64,000 bases of DNA from Paragorgia papillata (GCA_035771165.1 JAWNZC010000025.1:4251501-4315500); one strand, 5' to 3'; positions 13,407 to 25,513 are shown, numbered from the stretch's first letter. The notes: generated from the sequence alone by a model not told the origin. Made by a program: numbers and translations.

Positions 13407-13470
13407 TGACGTCACGGCGGCCATATTGGTTTCCAAAAACAATAAAATGGCGGCCATTTTGGTTTCCCAA
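13407..13470. repeat. Repeat with CRE-like and YY1-like motifs, copy 1
   Basis: TGACGTCACGG is followed by two copies of a GGCGGCCAT(A/T)TTGG motif separated by AAACAATAAAAT. The same arrangement occurs at 20775-20840 and 34597-34672. TGACGTCA is the CREB/ATF site, and GGCGGCCATNTT resembles the YY1 site. Whether it acts as a regulatory site is unknown. Confidence 0.7.
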
Positions 13471-13539
13471 ATATTAATGAGCTATGGGAAAAAAATCCGG
13501 CAAGAAGTATTGTGTAATTTTTATATTGTATAAAACAAA

Positions 13540-13719
13540 TAGATTCCATTTTTTTGTTGTCTGTTCAGTTATAGATGCATAGAAGACGTCACAACGTGGT
13601 AAGAACAATCAGTGACCCACTCGACTGCGTCTCGTGGGCCACTTTTTTGTTCTTATACCACGTTGTGACGTCATCTGTGCATCTATAACTGAACAGACAA
13701 CGGAAAAAGGGAATCTATT
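13540..13719. repeat. Foldback element with about 70-bp arms
   Basis: The left arm (13540-13608, including GTTATAGATGCATAGAAGAC) and the right arm (13647-13719) are inverted copies. The loop reads GACCCACTCGACTGCGTCTCG. From here to 15250 I see only AT-rich spacer, with no gene or obvious repeat family apart from sequence near 13745-13820 that resembles the end of the CRE/YY1 repeat. Confidence 0.85.
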
Positions 13720-15251
13720 ATATTTGTTAAATATAATATTCGTATTCAACGTTTTCTTATTGTTTCAGCACGCCAATATGGCAACTAGTTACGTGAGTGA
13801 AAACGATCCATTCTGTGACTTTGAAGTTTGAAATGAAAATATTTATTGCTTGGCACATAAGTTTGGCCTTAGTAGGCATAACAAATGAACATGAATAGTG
13901 TATTAATCACTACAGCAAATTATCTATTTAAATTATGCAACATGCCACCCAAAAGTGCTCTGGTGGTGGAGCTAAAATCTCGCTGCGTGCATACCGGTCA
14001 TTTAAGCTTATAGAATAACCCCTTACTAAAATACGTACACCATTATCCAACATTGAAGCTTCGTATTGGTCAAAGAACAACGGAACGGAACTACGGAAGA
14101 CATCGGTACACGAGAAAGAGTAATAGCAAAAGAAAGAAACAAACAAAGAATAGCGAGATGGAAGCTTCTACAGCACACGCTTAACTTATGCTTAAATTTT
14201 GGCCGTGTAAACACGGCTTAAAAGGCGGTTTGGCTGGCTTCAGGCAAGAATAAGTTTAAGAACCTCTAAATTTCTCCGAGTCTTACCTTTTGGCATCACT
14301 GTTGACTCCAAAGATGAAACACCAAGCTTCTTCCCAGCGAGCAATTCTTCTCTTTGGCTTCGAGGCGGCGTTTTTATGAAGACTCGAAGGCCTGTTTTGT
14401 ATCTTTGTTTCAGCGCCACAACTTTTGTACACGGCTCCGCGTTATGTGGTGAGTCGACCAGTTTCTCTGCTATCTTTCTGAAAACTCCAGTCTACTCAAA
14501 CTGGGGCCAACACAAGATTTCTTCCACAGAATCGCCTCTGTTGTGTTCACGTTTCGCGACCGACTTCGCTCTGTGAAGCCTTTGTTTACTCGTATATTTC
14601 CGTAATTCTGTTTAAAAGGCTTTTTTGTCCAGCACCCGAGCGAATTTAAACTATTGATAACAACTCCAGACACTTAATTTCGAAAGAATAAATGCAAAAT
14701 AATAAATTATCCAACTTTCCGACAAATATACGAGACAAGTTGAAAAGTATACACTGGGGAGTTTTGAAATCTAGAAATATCCTGTTTGAAACCGGTTTTC
14801 TCCCGCGCTTTTCACACGTAAACATGAAGGGGGGCAGCGTACACAGGGCAGCGCGTTGGGGAGCCTTACACCAGGTATATAACACCCTTGCTACAGAATT
14901 TCTGATACTGATTAAAATTTTCTTTCTTTCTTTGAAATAAAAAATGCATTTATGAGCACTCTTTCATTTCATTATATAATTGAGCTAGTTAATTTTCATG
15001 GTTTTGGACATAAAAAAATTCAATCCCAATATAACTGTTTTGGGTGTTTTCTGCCAGATGGTCATGTCCACACTAATTTATTTTCATTTGAAAACAGATA
15101 TCTTTTTTCTGTCTACACTAGCATGGAAATCCTAATCATGTCCTAATGCATCAAAAATACATTTTCCAAACAAATTAGCAGTGTAGATAGACATGGGTCA
15201 TGATTTCAGGAACTTTGTATACATATAAACGAACCCCTAATATATAGAGAA

Positions 15252-15388
15252 TAATACATGGATGTGCGGAAATATGAAATTTATTTCGAGTGTTGACCAG
15301 GATATCTCACAAGTGAGCGAAGCGAACGAGTGACATATCCTGTTCAACACAAGAAATAAATTTCATATTTCCAAGCATCCATGTATTG
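15252..15388. repeat. Foldback element
   Basis: Arms beginning AATACATGGATG and ending CATCCATGTATT pair over about 58 bp. The loop reads AAGTGAGCGAAGCGAACGAG. It lies about 240 bp beyond the 3' end of TMEM70. Confidence 0.85.
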
Positions 15389-15626
15389 TTCTGTTTATTA
15401 TATAAAAAAATTGTCCTATTGCCTTGCAAAAATTGCATTAAACTATAATGCTGATTCAGCGATAATCATCACATGTGCGATTATCATAAATAATCGCACA
15501 TGTGAGATGATCACTTTTATTAGTGGTGGAAAAATCAATAAAACACTCTATTTTATATAATAAAAGAAAGTAATCCCCTCGATCACAATGCTTTAATAGT
15601 TTAATATACTGGAGGTTCAGCTTTAC

Positions 15627-16391
15627 TCAGGAGCGATTTTCTCTTACAAATTGTAAAACTTGCTGAGCCTCCAGTAAATCGGTGTGTAAAAAGTAGTTGC
15701 TCCCTTTGGCTTGAAACGTTGTAAAGGCCGTCGGCTCTTTGGCGAGCCTTATTTCATCCAGAGAAAACTCTGTCTGTTTTCTTCTTGCCAAGAAAGACAT
15801 CGTCTCGACGGTGAATCTCTCAGTCGCTTCGTTATAAAACATGCGATGAACGTAGACCTTTGTAATCCAGTGCAGCAAAAAAGTAGTTGAGGTTCCAGCC
15901 AGCATGATCGTCAACGCGATGGCCAACTTTCCAGCCAATGGTACGGTTTGTTTGCCGTATATCATAAGAATTGGAGTGGCTACCATTGTGGCCAGTGCTG
16001 TAGATAAGGAGAACACCTTGACGGCCTGGACAGACCTCGATAAAGGACCCTCGTAGACCAATTTGCGCTCGCTCTGCACCGCTGTCGGTTCACGGCGAGT
16101 ACTTGTCGTCTTCGAAAGGCATCGAATCAACGGCGATTTAGAGAAACAGGGAGTTACAAAACGTCCTATGTTTACCTTAGTTGCTTGACTGGTCGAGTAC
16201 AAGTGAAGTTTACCAAGAAACCAACTCCGTTCTCGTAAAAATGAGGGAGAAATCCGACGAGGAATCACCATTCGCAACATCACGAGGTCCTTTAACGCTA
16301 GATGATTGTAATATTTTAGGAGAATCGGCTGGTCAAATATTTCAGGGTTACTTAAACTCGAGCCCAGTCTTCCTCGCTGCTGGAGCTTCAC
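15627..16391 (-). CDS. TMEM70: TMEM70-like mitochondrial inner-membrane assembly factor
   Basis: A 254-residue single-exon reading frame. TMEM70 is a two-helix inner-membrane protein that helps assemble ATP synthase (and complex I). The core matches the family: LVYEGPLSRSVQAVKVFSLS (about 111-130) leads into a first membrane segment (about 121-144), a short turn (YGKQTVPL), a second segment (about 152-176), then a matrix tail with ETMSFLARR, FTTFQAKGSNYFLH and a C-terminal EAQQVLQFVR. The first Met gives an N-terminus not typical of a presequence; the internal Met38 or Met41 would give an Arg/Ser-rich, acid-poor start (PRRISPSFLRERSW) that looks like a mitochondrial targeting peptide, so the true start may be there. 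The vertebrate gene is split by introns, this one is not. TMEM186/TMEM223 are related alternatives. Confidence 0.85.
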   Translation of the reverse strand: MKLQQRGRLGSSLSNPEIFDQPILLKYYNHLALKDLVMLRMVIPRRISPSFLRERSWFLGKLHLYSTSQATKVNIGRFVTPCFSKSPLIRCLSKTTSTRREPTAVQSERKLVYEGPLSRSVQAVKVFSLSTALATMVATPILMIYGKQTVPLAGKLAIALTIMLAGTSTTFLLHWITKVYVHRMFYNEATERFTVETMSFLARRKQTEFSLDEIRLAKEPTAFTTFQAKGSNYFLHTDLLEAQQVLQFVRENRS

Positions 16392-16454
16392 TTCAGCGCT
16401 GCGCAGTATTCACTACTCCATTCAGAACGGGTATTTCTCTGATGAAAACAAAAA

Positions 16455-16705
16455 CTGATTAGAACTCTTTTCCCTTTTATTCGCTTCCTTTCCCTTCGCA
16501 TCTCTTCCTTTTTATCCCTTCCCATTCCCTTCCTTCCCTTCCCTTTCCCTTTCTTATGTCCTCCTCTCCTTTCCTAATTTTTCCGGTTTATTTTCCCTTC
16601 ACATCCCTTGCCCTCTTTTCCTTCTTTTTCCCTTTTCATTGCCTTCTTTCCCCTCTCATCCTTTCCTTTCCCTTTTCATTCTTCCCTTCCCTTCATTGAA
16701 AAGAA
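16455..16705 (+). repeat. Pyrimidine-rich (CCTTT/TTCCC) tract
   Basis: An imperfect polypyrimidine stretch just upstream of TMEM70. The rest of 16392-17101 shows no gene; it is the spacer between TMEM70 and the tyrosine aminotransferase 3' end. Confidence 0.85.
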
Positions 16706-17101
16706 CGCCACTACTTTGAATGAACTTTGGTTTTCATTAACAATATTTTGTATTCCACACATAGACTTATACACGAACCGTTACGAGCTTAGCAACGAAC
16801 AAACTACATTTTTCACCATTTGTAAAAACTCAGTACAGTAAAAAATGCACAGTCAGACTGTTCACTTTTTCGCTTTCCACACTGGAACAACGTTATACAA
16901 TAATATTTCAATGTTTATAAATATTGACAATTACTTTAGCCAGCGACAAACCTGGAACCGTTAGTTCTTAATTTATACTTATCATTCACTCTTAAATACT
17001 TCTCTACGATAATCGAATATATAGGATGAGAATAGCCATCTTGATGCAACTAATAAATTAAACACTTTAAGAGAATTGGTTTGGGTATCCACTTGTTGAA
17101 A

Positions 17102-20100
17102 TTAGTACCCGTTTTTATAAACCTTGTGACCATTTTCAACAATCTCCTTTCCATTTGTCACCACCTCTGACGAAGTTGGTTTTCTGTGATTTATACAGAA
17201 TTGAGCTATCCTTTCACAAGCTTCCTGGGCGATGTCCTCAGGGCATGTCAAGACAACGCGAAAGAAATTAGGATACTCAAAACACTAGAAATAAAATGAA
17301 AGGAGAATACGTAGAAGTAAAGAGAGGTGAAGTGAGGTGAAGTGAGGTAAAGAGTAAAGGTAAAGCGAAGTGAAGCGAAGTGAAGTGAAGTGAAGTGAAG
17401 TGAAGTGAAGTGAAGTGAAGTGAAGTGAAGTGAAGCGAAGTGAAGCGAAGTGAAGCGAAGTGAAGTGAAGTGAAGTGAGGTAAAGTGAAGTGAAGTGAAG
17501 TGAAGTGAAGTGAAGTGAAGTGAAGTGAAGTGAAGTGAAGTGAAGGAAGTGAAGTGAAGTAAAGTGAAGTGAGGTAAAGCGAAGTGAAGCGAAGCGAAGT
17601 GAAGCGAAATGAAGTGAAGTGAACTGAAGTGAAGTGAAGTGAAGTAAAATTTAGTGAAATGAAGTGGAGTGAAGTGAAGTGAGAAGTGAAGTGAGGCGAA
17701 CTGAAGTAAAGTGAAGTAAAGTGAAGTAAAGAGCAGCGAAGGTCCATTCTACTAATAGGATACTATAATTCTTTGAACAAAGGAGTTTGTGACCATTTGG
17801 TATTTGATAACAACGTTCATGGGCCTAGCGAATCCAACTTACTTTTGCCGGTAAACAGAACACGGATTGTTCCGACATCAAACACTCAGTAAAATGAACA
17901 TCGTCTTTGATATCTTTCAGCCTATCAATATTTACACCAATCTAAACACAGAAAACAAAATCCATTTGAAAAAGAAGTTAACGTGTCTGTACTTAATTAG
18001 ATATGCAATGTGGTACATTTCTTAATCGTATGCCATAAATATTAAAACGTCTCCTTCCTTCCTAATTCCTTCCTAATTCCTTCCTTCCTTCCTTCCTTCC
18101 TTCCTTCCTTCCTTCCTTCCTTCCTTCCTTCCTTCCTTCCTTCCTTCCTTCCTTCCTTCCTTCCTTCCTGCCTCCCTTCGTCTTTCTTCCATCCTTCCTG
18201 CCTTCCTCCCAACCTCCCTCCATCCTTCCCTCCCTCCTCTCGTCTTCCTTCCTTCCTCCTAACCTCCCTCCCTTCCCTCGTCTTCTTTCCTTCCCTCCCT
18301 CCCTCCTTCCTTCCCACCTTCCCTCCCTTCCCTTCCTCTCTCTCCCTCCGTCCTTCCCTTCCTCCCCCCCTGACTCACCAACATGTACATGGCGCCAAAA
18401 GGTTTGACTGGGTACAGCTCAGGAACATGAGACAAAGTATCGTAGAAGATATCTGATATTCTCTACAAACACATAAAAAATATCGAGTAAAAACAAGTGC
18501 CGTCAGTTAAAAAAGAAACGAATACCTTAAATGAAATAAGATGTACGCACTTTCATAAGGGTCAAAGTCTTTTTAAAGAAGTTAGGTTTGCATTCTGATA
18601 GCATTATTGGTAATGCCGCCTGGAGTGGAGAACACGGCCCAAGAATTCTTTGAGCAAGTCGTCGCAACCCAGCTCTGATCTGTGGAAAAGGCGAGAACAG
18701 AAACGTAGAAATTACTTATTTAGATATTAATTAGAAAAATAAATGACTCTTCTCAAAGTCCACTGTACTATATTTTAAGTGTTATATTTTACGATGGTCA
18801 GTCCCAGTTTTGAAAGAACAAAAATTTCTCACCTCGTCACCAAACGCATGATTCTTATCGTAAATAACGACCCAGCCCATCCGCCATCCCGGAACCAAAA
18901 ACCTATAAAGTCCCAGTTTATTTTATTTTAGTGTCACAACAAAGATTCAAGTCTACAATTACGCAGAAGCTTAATACACTAAACTAAACTAACCTTATCT
19001 ATACTGGATGACTCTATCAGTTATATCTAAACTGTTATCCTCGGAAGTCCAGTAAGGGCCCACCCTCATTGGTCCAGTGTTGCTCCAGGAGGAAACCGGA
19101 GTACCCGGAGGAAACCTGTGGTGTTTGGTAGAGTCAAACTGGAAGCACTTTTCTCACACTTATCTTAATCAGATAACTGCACCGTGCAGGAATCGAACCC
19201 GGGTCGCAGAGGTGAAAGGCACGTGTACTAACCACTGTGCCACCAACACCCCTACAGTTGGGGGTTTTCAGGATTCATAAATAGGTTATGCCCTATGAGT
19301 GCATTGTCTTTTAAATTTACACTTTTTCAAGTGCGACCTATCACTTCGTAACATCGCGCACTACTTCGTAACACTACGTACCACCTTGTAGCAACGACGA
19401 CAACAACAACGACAACAACAGTCAACATCAGGGGAGCACGGATGGCGTGTGCTGTTAGGGCGCTGCCTCTCACCAATAGTTAAGCCCGGTTAGACGGGGT
19501 TAGTACTTGGATGGGTGACCGTCTGGGAACAACGCCGTTCTCGAGCTTGGGACTCATGTGAGTAGAATTTAGTTGATCTCTCCTGTGCTCCGAGGGTTTT
19601 TCGCCGGGTTCTCCGGTTTTCCTCCCTCCGTAAAATCAACACCTAGGGCTTATCTGGGTCTGAACTGTGTTGTATGGCGGCTGCTTAAAGCACCTTTGAT
19701 ATGCCTCGACACGGCCACATTGAAAAATCCTTAGGAGTAATTTGATTGTAAAGATACACGTTTGATGTATTCTACGCCGCCACAACCATCACAACGAAAG
19801 TGTTACATAACATGTATTGCTACTGGTTGTCACTGACTGGGCCTCTTAAAAAAACTTGGGTCTACCTTTTAGCTATTCCACCAACAGTCAAAACTGGCAC
19901 AATCTTTGACAATGCTCCCATGCTGTAGAATGGTCGTTCACCAAAAGTCTATGTTGAAAAGAAAGTCACCAAGCTATCAACATTCAGCAGATGTAAATAC
20001 GGGATCTATAAAACTTTTAGCTAACGACAAGAAATGCTGATGGCACAATGATTTCACCGACGATTAGAAGTTTAATTCTCGTCTCAGATTTTGATTTCTG

Positions 20101-23100
20101 GCTGCGTTCACCGAAAAAAATTACAAAAATTACTTTCCCGCCAAAATTATATTCTGGCGTTCCCGCCAAAATGTTCTTCTGGCGTTCCCGCCAAAATATT
20201 CGTCTGGCGTACCCGCCAAAATGTTACTCTGGCGTCGGAGAATATTATTCAACTTTAGAAACAGTTAAAGAATTAAATATTTAAATATGATCATCTTACT
20301 TACATAATAGGCATAGACCTCATCTGATACTATAGGAATTTGGTGCTTCTCAGCAACTAAACAAAAGTTGAAAACACACATCTTACATTTGTACACTATT
20401 CTTATTATTATTCTTTATTTAAGGAGGATAAGTTTTTCAGCAGAGCTGGTGGGGTCCTCCATTTACAGCTAAGACCTATAGGTGTTGATTTTACGGAGGG
20501 AGGAAAACTGGAGAACCCGGCGAAAAACCCTCGAAGCACAGGAGAGACCAACTAAACTCTACTCACACGAGTCCCCACCCCGAGAACGGGGCTATTCCCA
20601 GATGGTGGGTTTTTCAAAGGGATGCCGACGCCATCTATTGGGTAGGCGGGATGAAATTCGTTCATATAAACGCGAGCCAGAAATCATCTCGCTTACCGGG
20701 CTATTCCGCTTCCGGGCTGGCTCGCCTCTCATATAAACAGCCCCTAAAGAATAGAGCTATAAATTTCTCATAGATGGTGCACCAATATGGCCGCCATTTC
20801 ATTGTTTCGGTGCACCAATATGGCCGTCATGACGTCAGATGAAAACCAAGAATTGCTATTTCTTATTAGAGTCCTTTAGCATGCGCCGCATACTATATAT
20901 ACGCCCGGTACTATACCGGGGTTTAGTCGTCTGCGGCGCAGAGCAGCAGGCTAAGAGTCTTTGACTAGTGAGGTTTGACTAGTGTTGGTATAAACTGTTC
21001 ACATGATCTGATTTTACATATCACATATGCATTGTGCAGGCTAAGAAACATGGGATTGGACATCTGAGATTGGACATCTGCGGTGCAGGCTAATGTTTGT
21101 GGCGAGGTGACTTGTTTGACACTGAGGGTATGGGAACGGTGAGTGACAATAGAGCATGTTCTATTTTCATGTGACTGATGGACCATTATACAATTTATAC
21201 CTGAGCTGGCCAAAATGGCCTTTTCATGTCTTTACTCTAACATCAGATGATTTTACTCATCAAAGACAGAACCCTCAGACAATGACAGACAGTCTAACAA
21301 ACAAATGAAGTCTGAACAGTGAAGAAACTCTTTTGATACATAAAAGTAGCATGCTGCATAGGCAGTGTAGAAACAACAATCGAAATATAGTAAGGTTAGA
21401 TATACTGCCGAAACAGAGAACGTAGCAGTCTAACGTTTCGAGCGAAGGACTACGTTCTCTGTTTCGGCAGTAGATCTAACCTTACTATATTTCGATTGTT
21501 GTTTCAACACTGCCGACGCAGCACGTTACTTTTATTTGCTATTTCTTACCGGCTAAGATAGCTTCAAGTTGTTCTTTTGTATAAACACTCCCACATGGAT
21601 TGGAAGGATTGACAACAACAATTAATCTTGTTTTATCATCGATAAGAGATTCCATGTGCTCCAAATCTGCTTCCCAACATTTTTCAGGCTGCGAAAAGGA
21701 GTACACAACGCTAATAATTGCATTACTGGGAATATTTAACACTCAAATGTAATATTTTTAGGGGGAAGAGGCTTAATGTCGGGGTAGGAGGGTTGGGAGG
21801 TAGGAGGGTTGGGAGGTAGGAGGGTTGGGAGGTAGGAGGGTTGGGAGGTAGGAGGGTTGGGAGGTAGGAGGGTTGGAGGTATGAGAGGTAGGAGGGTGGG
21901 GGTGGGAGGTAGGAGGGTTGGGAGGTAGGAGGGTTGGGAGGTAGGAGGGTGGGAGATAGGAGGGTGGGAGGTAGGAGGGTGGGAGGTAGGAGGGTTGGAG
22001 GTATGAGAGGTAGGAGGGTGGGGGTGGGAGGTAGGAGGGTTGGGAGGTAGGAGGGTGGGAGGTAGGAGGGTGGGAGGTAGGAGGGTTGGAGGTATGAGAG
22101 GTAGGAGGGAGGGGGTGGGAGGTAGGAGGTAGGAGGGTGGTAAGTAGGGTGATAATAAAAGTGCCCAATAGAAGGCTTACGCTGTATCTGTATTTTATAC
22201 TTAATGGTAGGATGGGTGGCTTATTAGAAGAAGAGGAAATAAAACAAACTATAGTCCCCTCTTTCTGAAGTTCTGCCCCTCCCCTCTATTTACACTTCTA
22301 GATCCACCGCTGAATGCAAGTAGGAGTACCTAATGCTTATTTTACCATCATGGTAATGAACTCACAATCAGTTTGTAAGATCTTATTTCAATGCCTTTGG
22401 AACCAGCCAAACACCTGTACACTGAAAATCCAGGTCGTGGTATAAGAATGTTATCTCCACGATCAGTGAGGACATCAATTGCCAATTCAATGGCACCAGA
22501 ACAGCCACTGGCAAGAATGACATCCTGTACATAACAAAAACGAAAGCAACTTATTAATTGACACCCAGACTATACCCCAACATTGCTCATTTGTTGATCC
22601 TTGTAGATGAAGATGATGATAATGATCATGATGATAATCATGAAGATAATGATCATGATGAAGATGATAATCAATAATAATGATGATGATGATGATAATC
22701 ATGATATTAATGATCATAATGATGATAATCATGATGAAGATGATAATCACAATAATGATCATGATGAAGATAATCATGATCATAATGATAATCATGATGA
22801 AGATAATGATCATGATGAAGATGATAATCACAATAATAATGATCATAATGTTGATGATAATCATAATGACAATGAAGATAATAATCATGATGATTATGAA
22901 GATGATCATGATGATAATCAAGTGCTTACTTCTGCACTGACAACATATTTTGGTGTTGAACAATATCTTGCAACTGCTTCACGAGCCGCAAGGGTACCTA
23001 AAATAACAGAATGAAAAAAGAATGGAATGATAAACAATGCAGCTAGTGCTAGCTGTTACATTTCAAAGTAATTTTTGTTTGACATATGAAATGCATCTTA

Positions 23101-25023
23101 ACCTGAAATCCAAGTAGCACCATATTACTCACTCCAAACCTCCATGCAATCATCAGAGATTGTGCCATTACTTTCCAAACTGTATACTGTATATGTCTGA
23201 TGATATCATATTCATTTTTAGGCATTTAATTATAAATTACTCAGGAATTTTGACTCCCTACCATGTGCTGGCACATAACCATTGTGTTCTCCACTCTTGA
23301 CTGATTCACAAAATGCTTCAACATAACAGTCACTTGGAGGTAGATTACCAAACACAGTTGGATCCCCTGAAGGATAAAAAAATATAAATTTTGTGGATTT
23401 ACAGCTGAGACATGATCTGGAGTTTTTATCAACTAAATGACCTAAAGTATCATTTTACATATACATACAGATGCTAGATTTTCCTACCAACTGTTAGTTT
23501 AATCAGCTCTAACTCTGGATTGGGAACAATCTTCATTGTGTCAACAATATCTCTTATTGGATTAAATGTATTTTCTGCTGCTCTGGATATTGGTACTACC
23601 CAGTGCTTGTGTTTACTTGGTACATTGGCTAAATAAAAAATAACACACAAAAAAATATTATATAAATGTTTTGAACATGAGGACATCAGTACATACACAA
23701 GATATGCTTTGTTTTGAAAATCAATTAAAATATAAAAAAATCCATGAAATTCTTGAAATTCAAAGTTCATGAAAAATCCATACAATTCTAGGAAAATCCA
23801 TAATTGCCACAAGAGATTTGTTAAAAAGTCCTTAAAAATAAAAAAATCCAAGTGGTGCACTTTTGTATGAGTATACCAGTAATTATTTGCAAAGAGATCA
23901 TAATTATTATTTATGGTCAATCTCTTATGGTAATTTGTAAATGACTCACGTATATCTTGGGGGCAAGATTATGTCACGTTCATGCGAACACTAAACAGGC
24001 TCCCAAAAAGCCTCAACAAGTCAATATATACGAATATCAAATCTACCAATTGTCTAGAATTTTTCTAAACACTTGCTGTGACCATGGATACAAATAAAAA
24101 GCTCTAATAAAGCGCTTTTAACGTAAATAAATGTTTTTAAAACAGCACCCGGCTGACGTTTATTTGGAAAACGTTTTACATACCACAGACAACAGATGTA
24201 CAAGCCTCAAATTATGTCCAGTATTAACGTTTTGCCAACAGCTGGGTTTAAAACATAAACAGATAAACTGCTTCATAACGACATTTTTTCAATGTTAATA
24301 TAAAATACAGGCAACTTGCCGGCGGCAAGTATTCGGGAAAAATCTAAGGGGGCTTTTCACTCGTTTCAAACCCGTTTAATACTTCACAAATTCTTATTTA
24401 CATCTGTGGAAGTTCTTTCAGAACGGGTCAAGCAAAACCAAGCAGAAAATAGGTTATGAATTGGAGATCACAAGTCTAGCTAAAAGTTAATATCCCGTGA
24501 TGTTACTATGGTCGTATATTTAACACCGACAAGCCCTATGGCTAGAGACAAAGAAACTATTGAAGGTAGACCTAGTTAAAACGATTCTACCTTGCGAAAA
24601 CAGCAAATACACTAGAAACTGGTTGACTTACAATAGTATTTTTGTATTGAAGTCGAAACGAATAGTTTCGCGGCTTAAAATACTAGTATTATTAAGCGAC
24701 TCATCTACAATGTGTGTGTGTTTTGTACAATTGTTTTGTCTTGCCAGTGATATTAAAACATGTCACAAATACTCCTTTCACGCGATGCTAAAAGCCACTA
24801 ACGAAAGACAAAAAAAGCTTAACATTCACTAGTTTAATACAACAACTTCTCTCGAATTTTTCAAGAGAAACCGGCAAGTATTTGAAACGAAACAACCCAT
24901 TCGACCATATTACGTCAGCTTTGAAATCTTCAATTGTTGTGAAAAACTGGCACGAATAAACACAAACTGGAAGCTATTTGAATTAGAATTTAATATATAA
25001 TCCGTACACTTACCTTCACTCAT
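17102..25023 (-). CDS. TAT: Tyrosine aminotransferase, complete
   Basis: A PLP-dependent class I aminotransferase converting L-tyrosine and 2-oxoglutarate to 4-hydroxyphenylpyruvate and glutamate, the first step of tyrosine breakdown. Exons in transcript order: 25014-25023, 23488-23628, 23262-23366, 22930-22997, 22366-22524, 21550-21688, 20304-20356, 19866-19948, 18833-18902, 18551-18679, 18379-18462, 17843-17941, 17102-17284. They sum to 1323 nt (440 residues; human about 454). Visible motifs: [16 protein letters not shown] near the start, [34 protein letters not shown] (Asn191), SDEVY (Asp219, Tyr222), GGIAKR with the predicted Schiff-base Lys252, [27 protein letters not shown], and FFRVV with the substrate-carboxylate Arg389. 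The N-terminus is shorter than in mammals: exon 1 encodes only MSE plus one base. Introns contain SINEs and minisatellites. Confidence 0.96.
17300..17735 (+). repeat. (GAAGT)n minisatellite
   Basis: Long tandem GAAGT units with GAAGC and AAAGT variants, in the TAT intron between the exons at 17102-17284 and 17843-17941. Both-strand reading frames through it are artefacts. Confidence 0.97.
18048..18372 (+). repeat. (CCTT)n microsatellite and degenerate CCTCC tract
   Basis: Perfect CCTT units at 18060-18165, then an imperfect CCTCC/CTTCC stretch that ends within a few bases of the donor of the TAT exon at 18379-18462. Confidence 0.95.
19040..19258 (-). mobile_element. tRNA-derived SINE, minus orientation
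   Basis: The minus strand reads GTGGCACAGTGGTTAGTACA (A box) and GGGTTCGATTCCTGC (B box) at about 19255-19185. This is followed by a body with TCCTCCGGGTACTCCGGTTT (about 19093-19112), a motif also seen in the 5S-headed SINEs. It is intronic in TAT. The truncated acceptor-stem equivalent and the body argue against a working tRNA gene. Confidence 0.85.
19432..19765 (+). mobile_element. 5S rRNA-headed SINE, plus orientation
   Basis: The head (19441-19535) contains GTTAGTACTTGGATGGGTGA CCGTCTGGGAA, the conserved 3' half of 5S rRNA including its internal promoter. A body follows (CTCCTGTGCTCCGAGGGTTT, then GGGTTCTCCGGTTTTCCTCC) and then a unique tail. The 5S 5' half is replaced (GGATGGCGTGTGCTGTTAGG), so it is a SINE head and not a ribosomal gene. 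It lies in the TAT intron 18903-19865. Confidence 0.85.
20430..20608 (-). mobile_element. Truncated 5S-type SINE body
   Basis: GGAGGGAGGAAAACTGGAGA, then AACCCTCGAAGCACAGGAGA and GGCTATTCCCAGATGG match the body and the edge of the 5S head of the copies at 7785-8105 and 19432-19765. The rest of the 5S head is lost. Located in the TAT intron 20357-21549. Confidence 0.75.
20775..20840. repeat. Repeat with CRE-like and YY1-like motifs, copy 2
   Basis: Two CACCAATATGGCCG units, the first extended to GCCATTTCATTGTTTCGG, followed by ATGACGTCAGATGAAAAC. It is inverted relative to the copies at 13407 and 34597. Confidence 0.75.
20972..21537. mobile_element. Interspersed element ending in a large hairpin, copy 1
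   Basis: About 565 bp closely matching 42634-43740 (for example ACTAGTGTTGGTATAAACTG, TGAGGGTATGGGAACGGTGA, GCATGCTGCATAGGCAGTGT). The right end is a near-perfect palindrome (21386-21490) with TAGTAAGGTTAGATATACTG arms around a loop holding CGTTTCGAGCGAAGG. It is in a TAT intron and ends at 21537, only 13 bp from the donor side of the exon 21550-21688. Confidence 0.85.
21775..22145 (+). repeat. GGGAGGTAGGAGGGTT minisatellite
   Basis: About 22 units of a 15-16-bp G-rich repeat, with a higher-order insert (GGAGGTATGAGAGGTAGG) every few units. Intronic in TAT. Confidence 0.97.
22603..22925 (+). repeat. (GATGATAAT)n microsatellite
   Basis: Imperfect GAT/AAT/CAT triplets fill most of the TAT intron between exons 22366-22524 and 22930-22997. 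They stop a few bases from the donor of the latter exon. Confidence 0.97.
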
Positions 25024-25392
25024 TGTATCGTTGTCGAAACTGCTGAAAAAACTCGTTAAATTTTATACGCTTTTGCCGCTATAACAGAAAACTAGATTTT
25101 GCACTGTCAAGCAAGCACGGCGAAGCCCAATTCCGTCCCATGCCCAGCCTCGGACATACCCCCAAAATAGCCAACCTAAGCCAATCGGAGTTCACATTTC
25201 ATTTACGAGTCAACCGCACGTGGGCAACAGATGTAAACAAACGCTTATTAAAAAACGACGTATCCTGGGCTCGGTTTTCGGTCGAAAGGAACGGCTAGAA
25301 CTAGCTAGCCTATTCGAGAACCTATTCGTGAGCCTATTCGTGTTCATGGTATTTTTTTTCCCTCCCTCCCGCCCTTGGTTTTTTTGACAACT

Positions 25393-25513
25393 CAAATTGC
25401 CGACTTAAATTTGTATCTACCTCGCAACGTAGTTCGGAACATTGCAACGTAAGTTCGGAATGTTCATTTCAATTATACGTATCGGATATCAAAAGCAAGC
25501 TGAAACGGACTAT
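25393..25513. mobile_element. Partial copy of MITE found at 50688-51015
   Basis: AATTGCCGACTTAAATTTGT to GCAAGCTGAAACGGACTATA is the reverse complement of 50690-50805, almost base for base. One terminal repeat (TAGTCCGTTTCAGCTTGCTT) is present; the other end is missing or diverged. Confidence 0.85.

Noticed and set aside
19185..19255. Possible tRNA genes here and at 30390-30440, 57424-57515 and 60467-60545
   Set aside because: A and B boxes are present but acceptor stems do not pair and the sequences are embedded in repeats; they are tRNA-derived elements.
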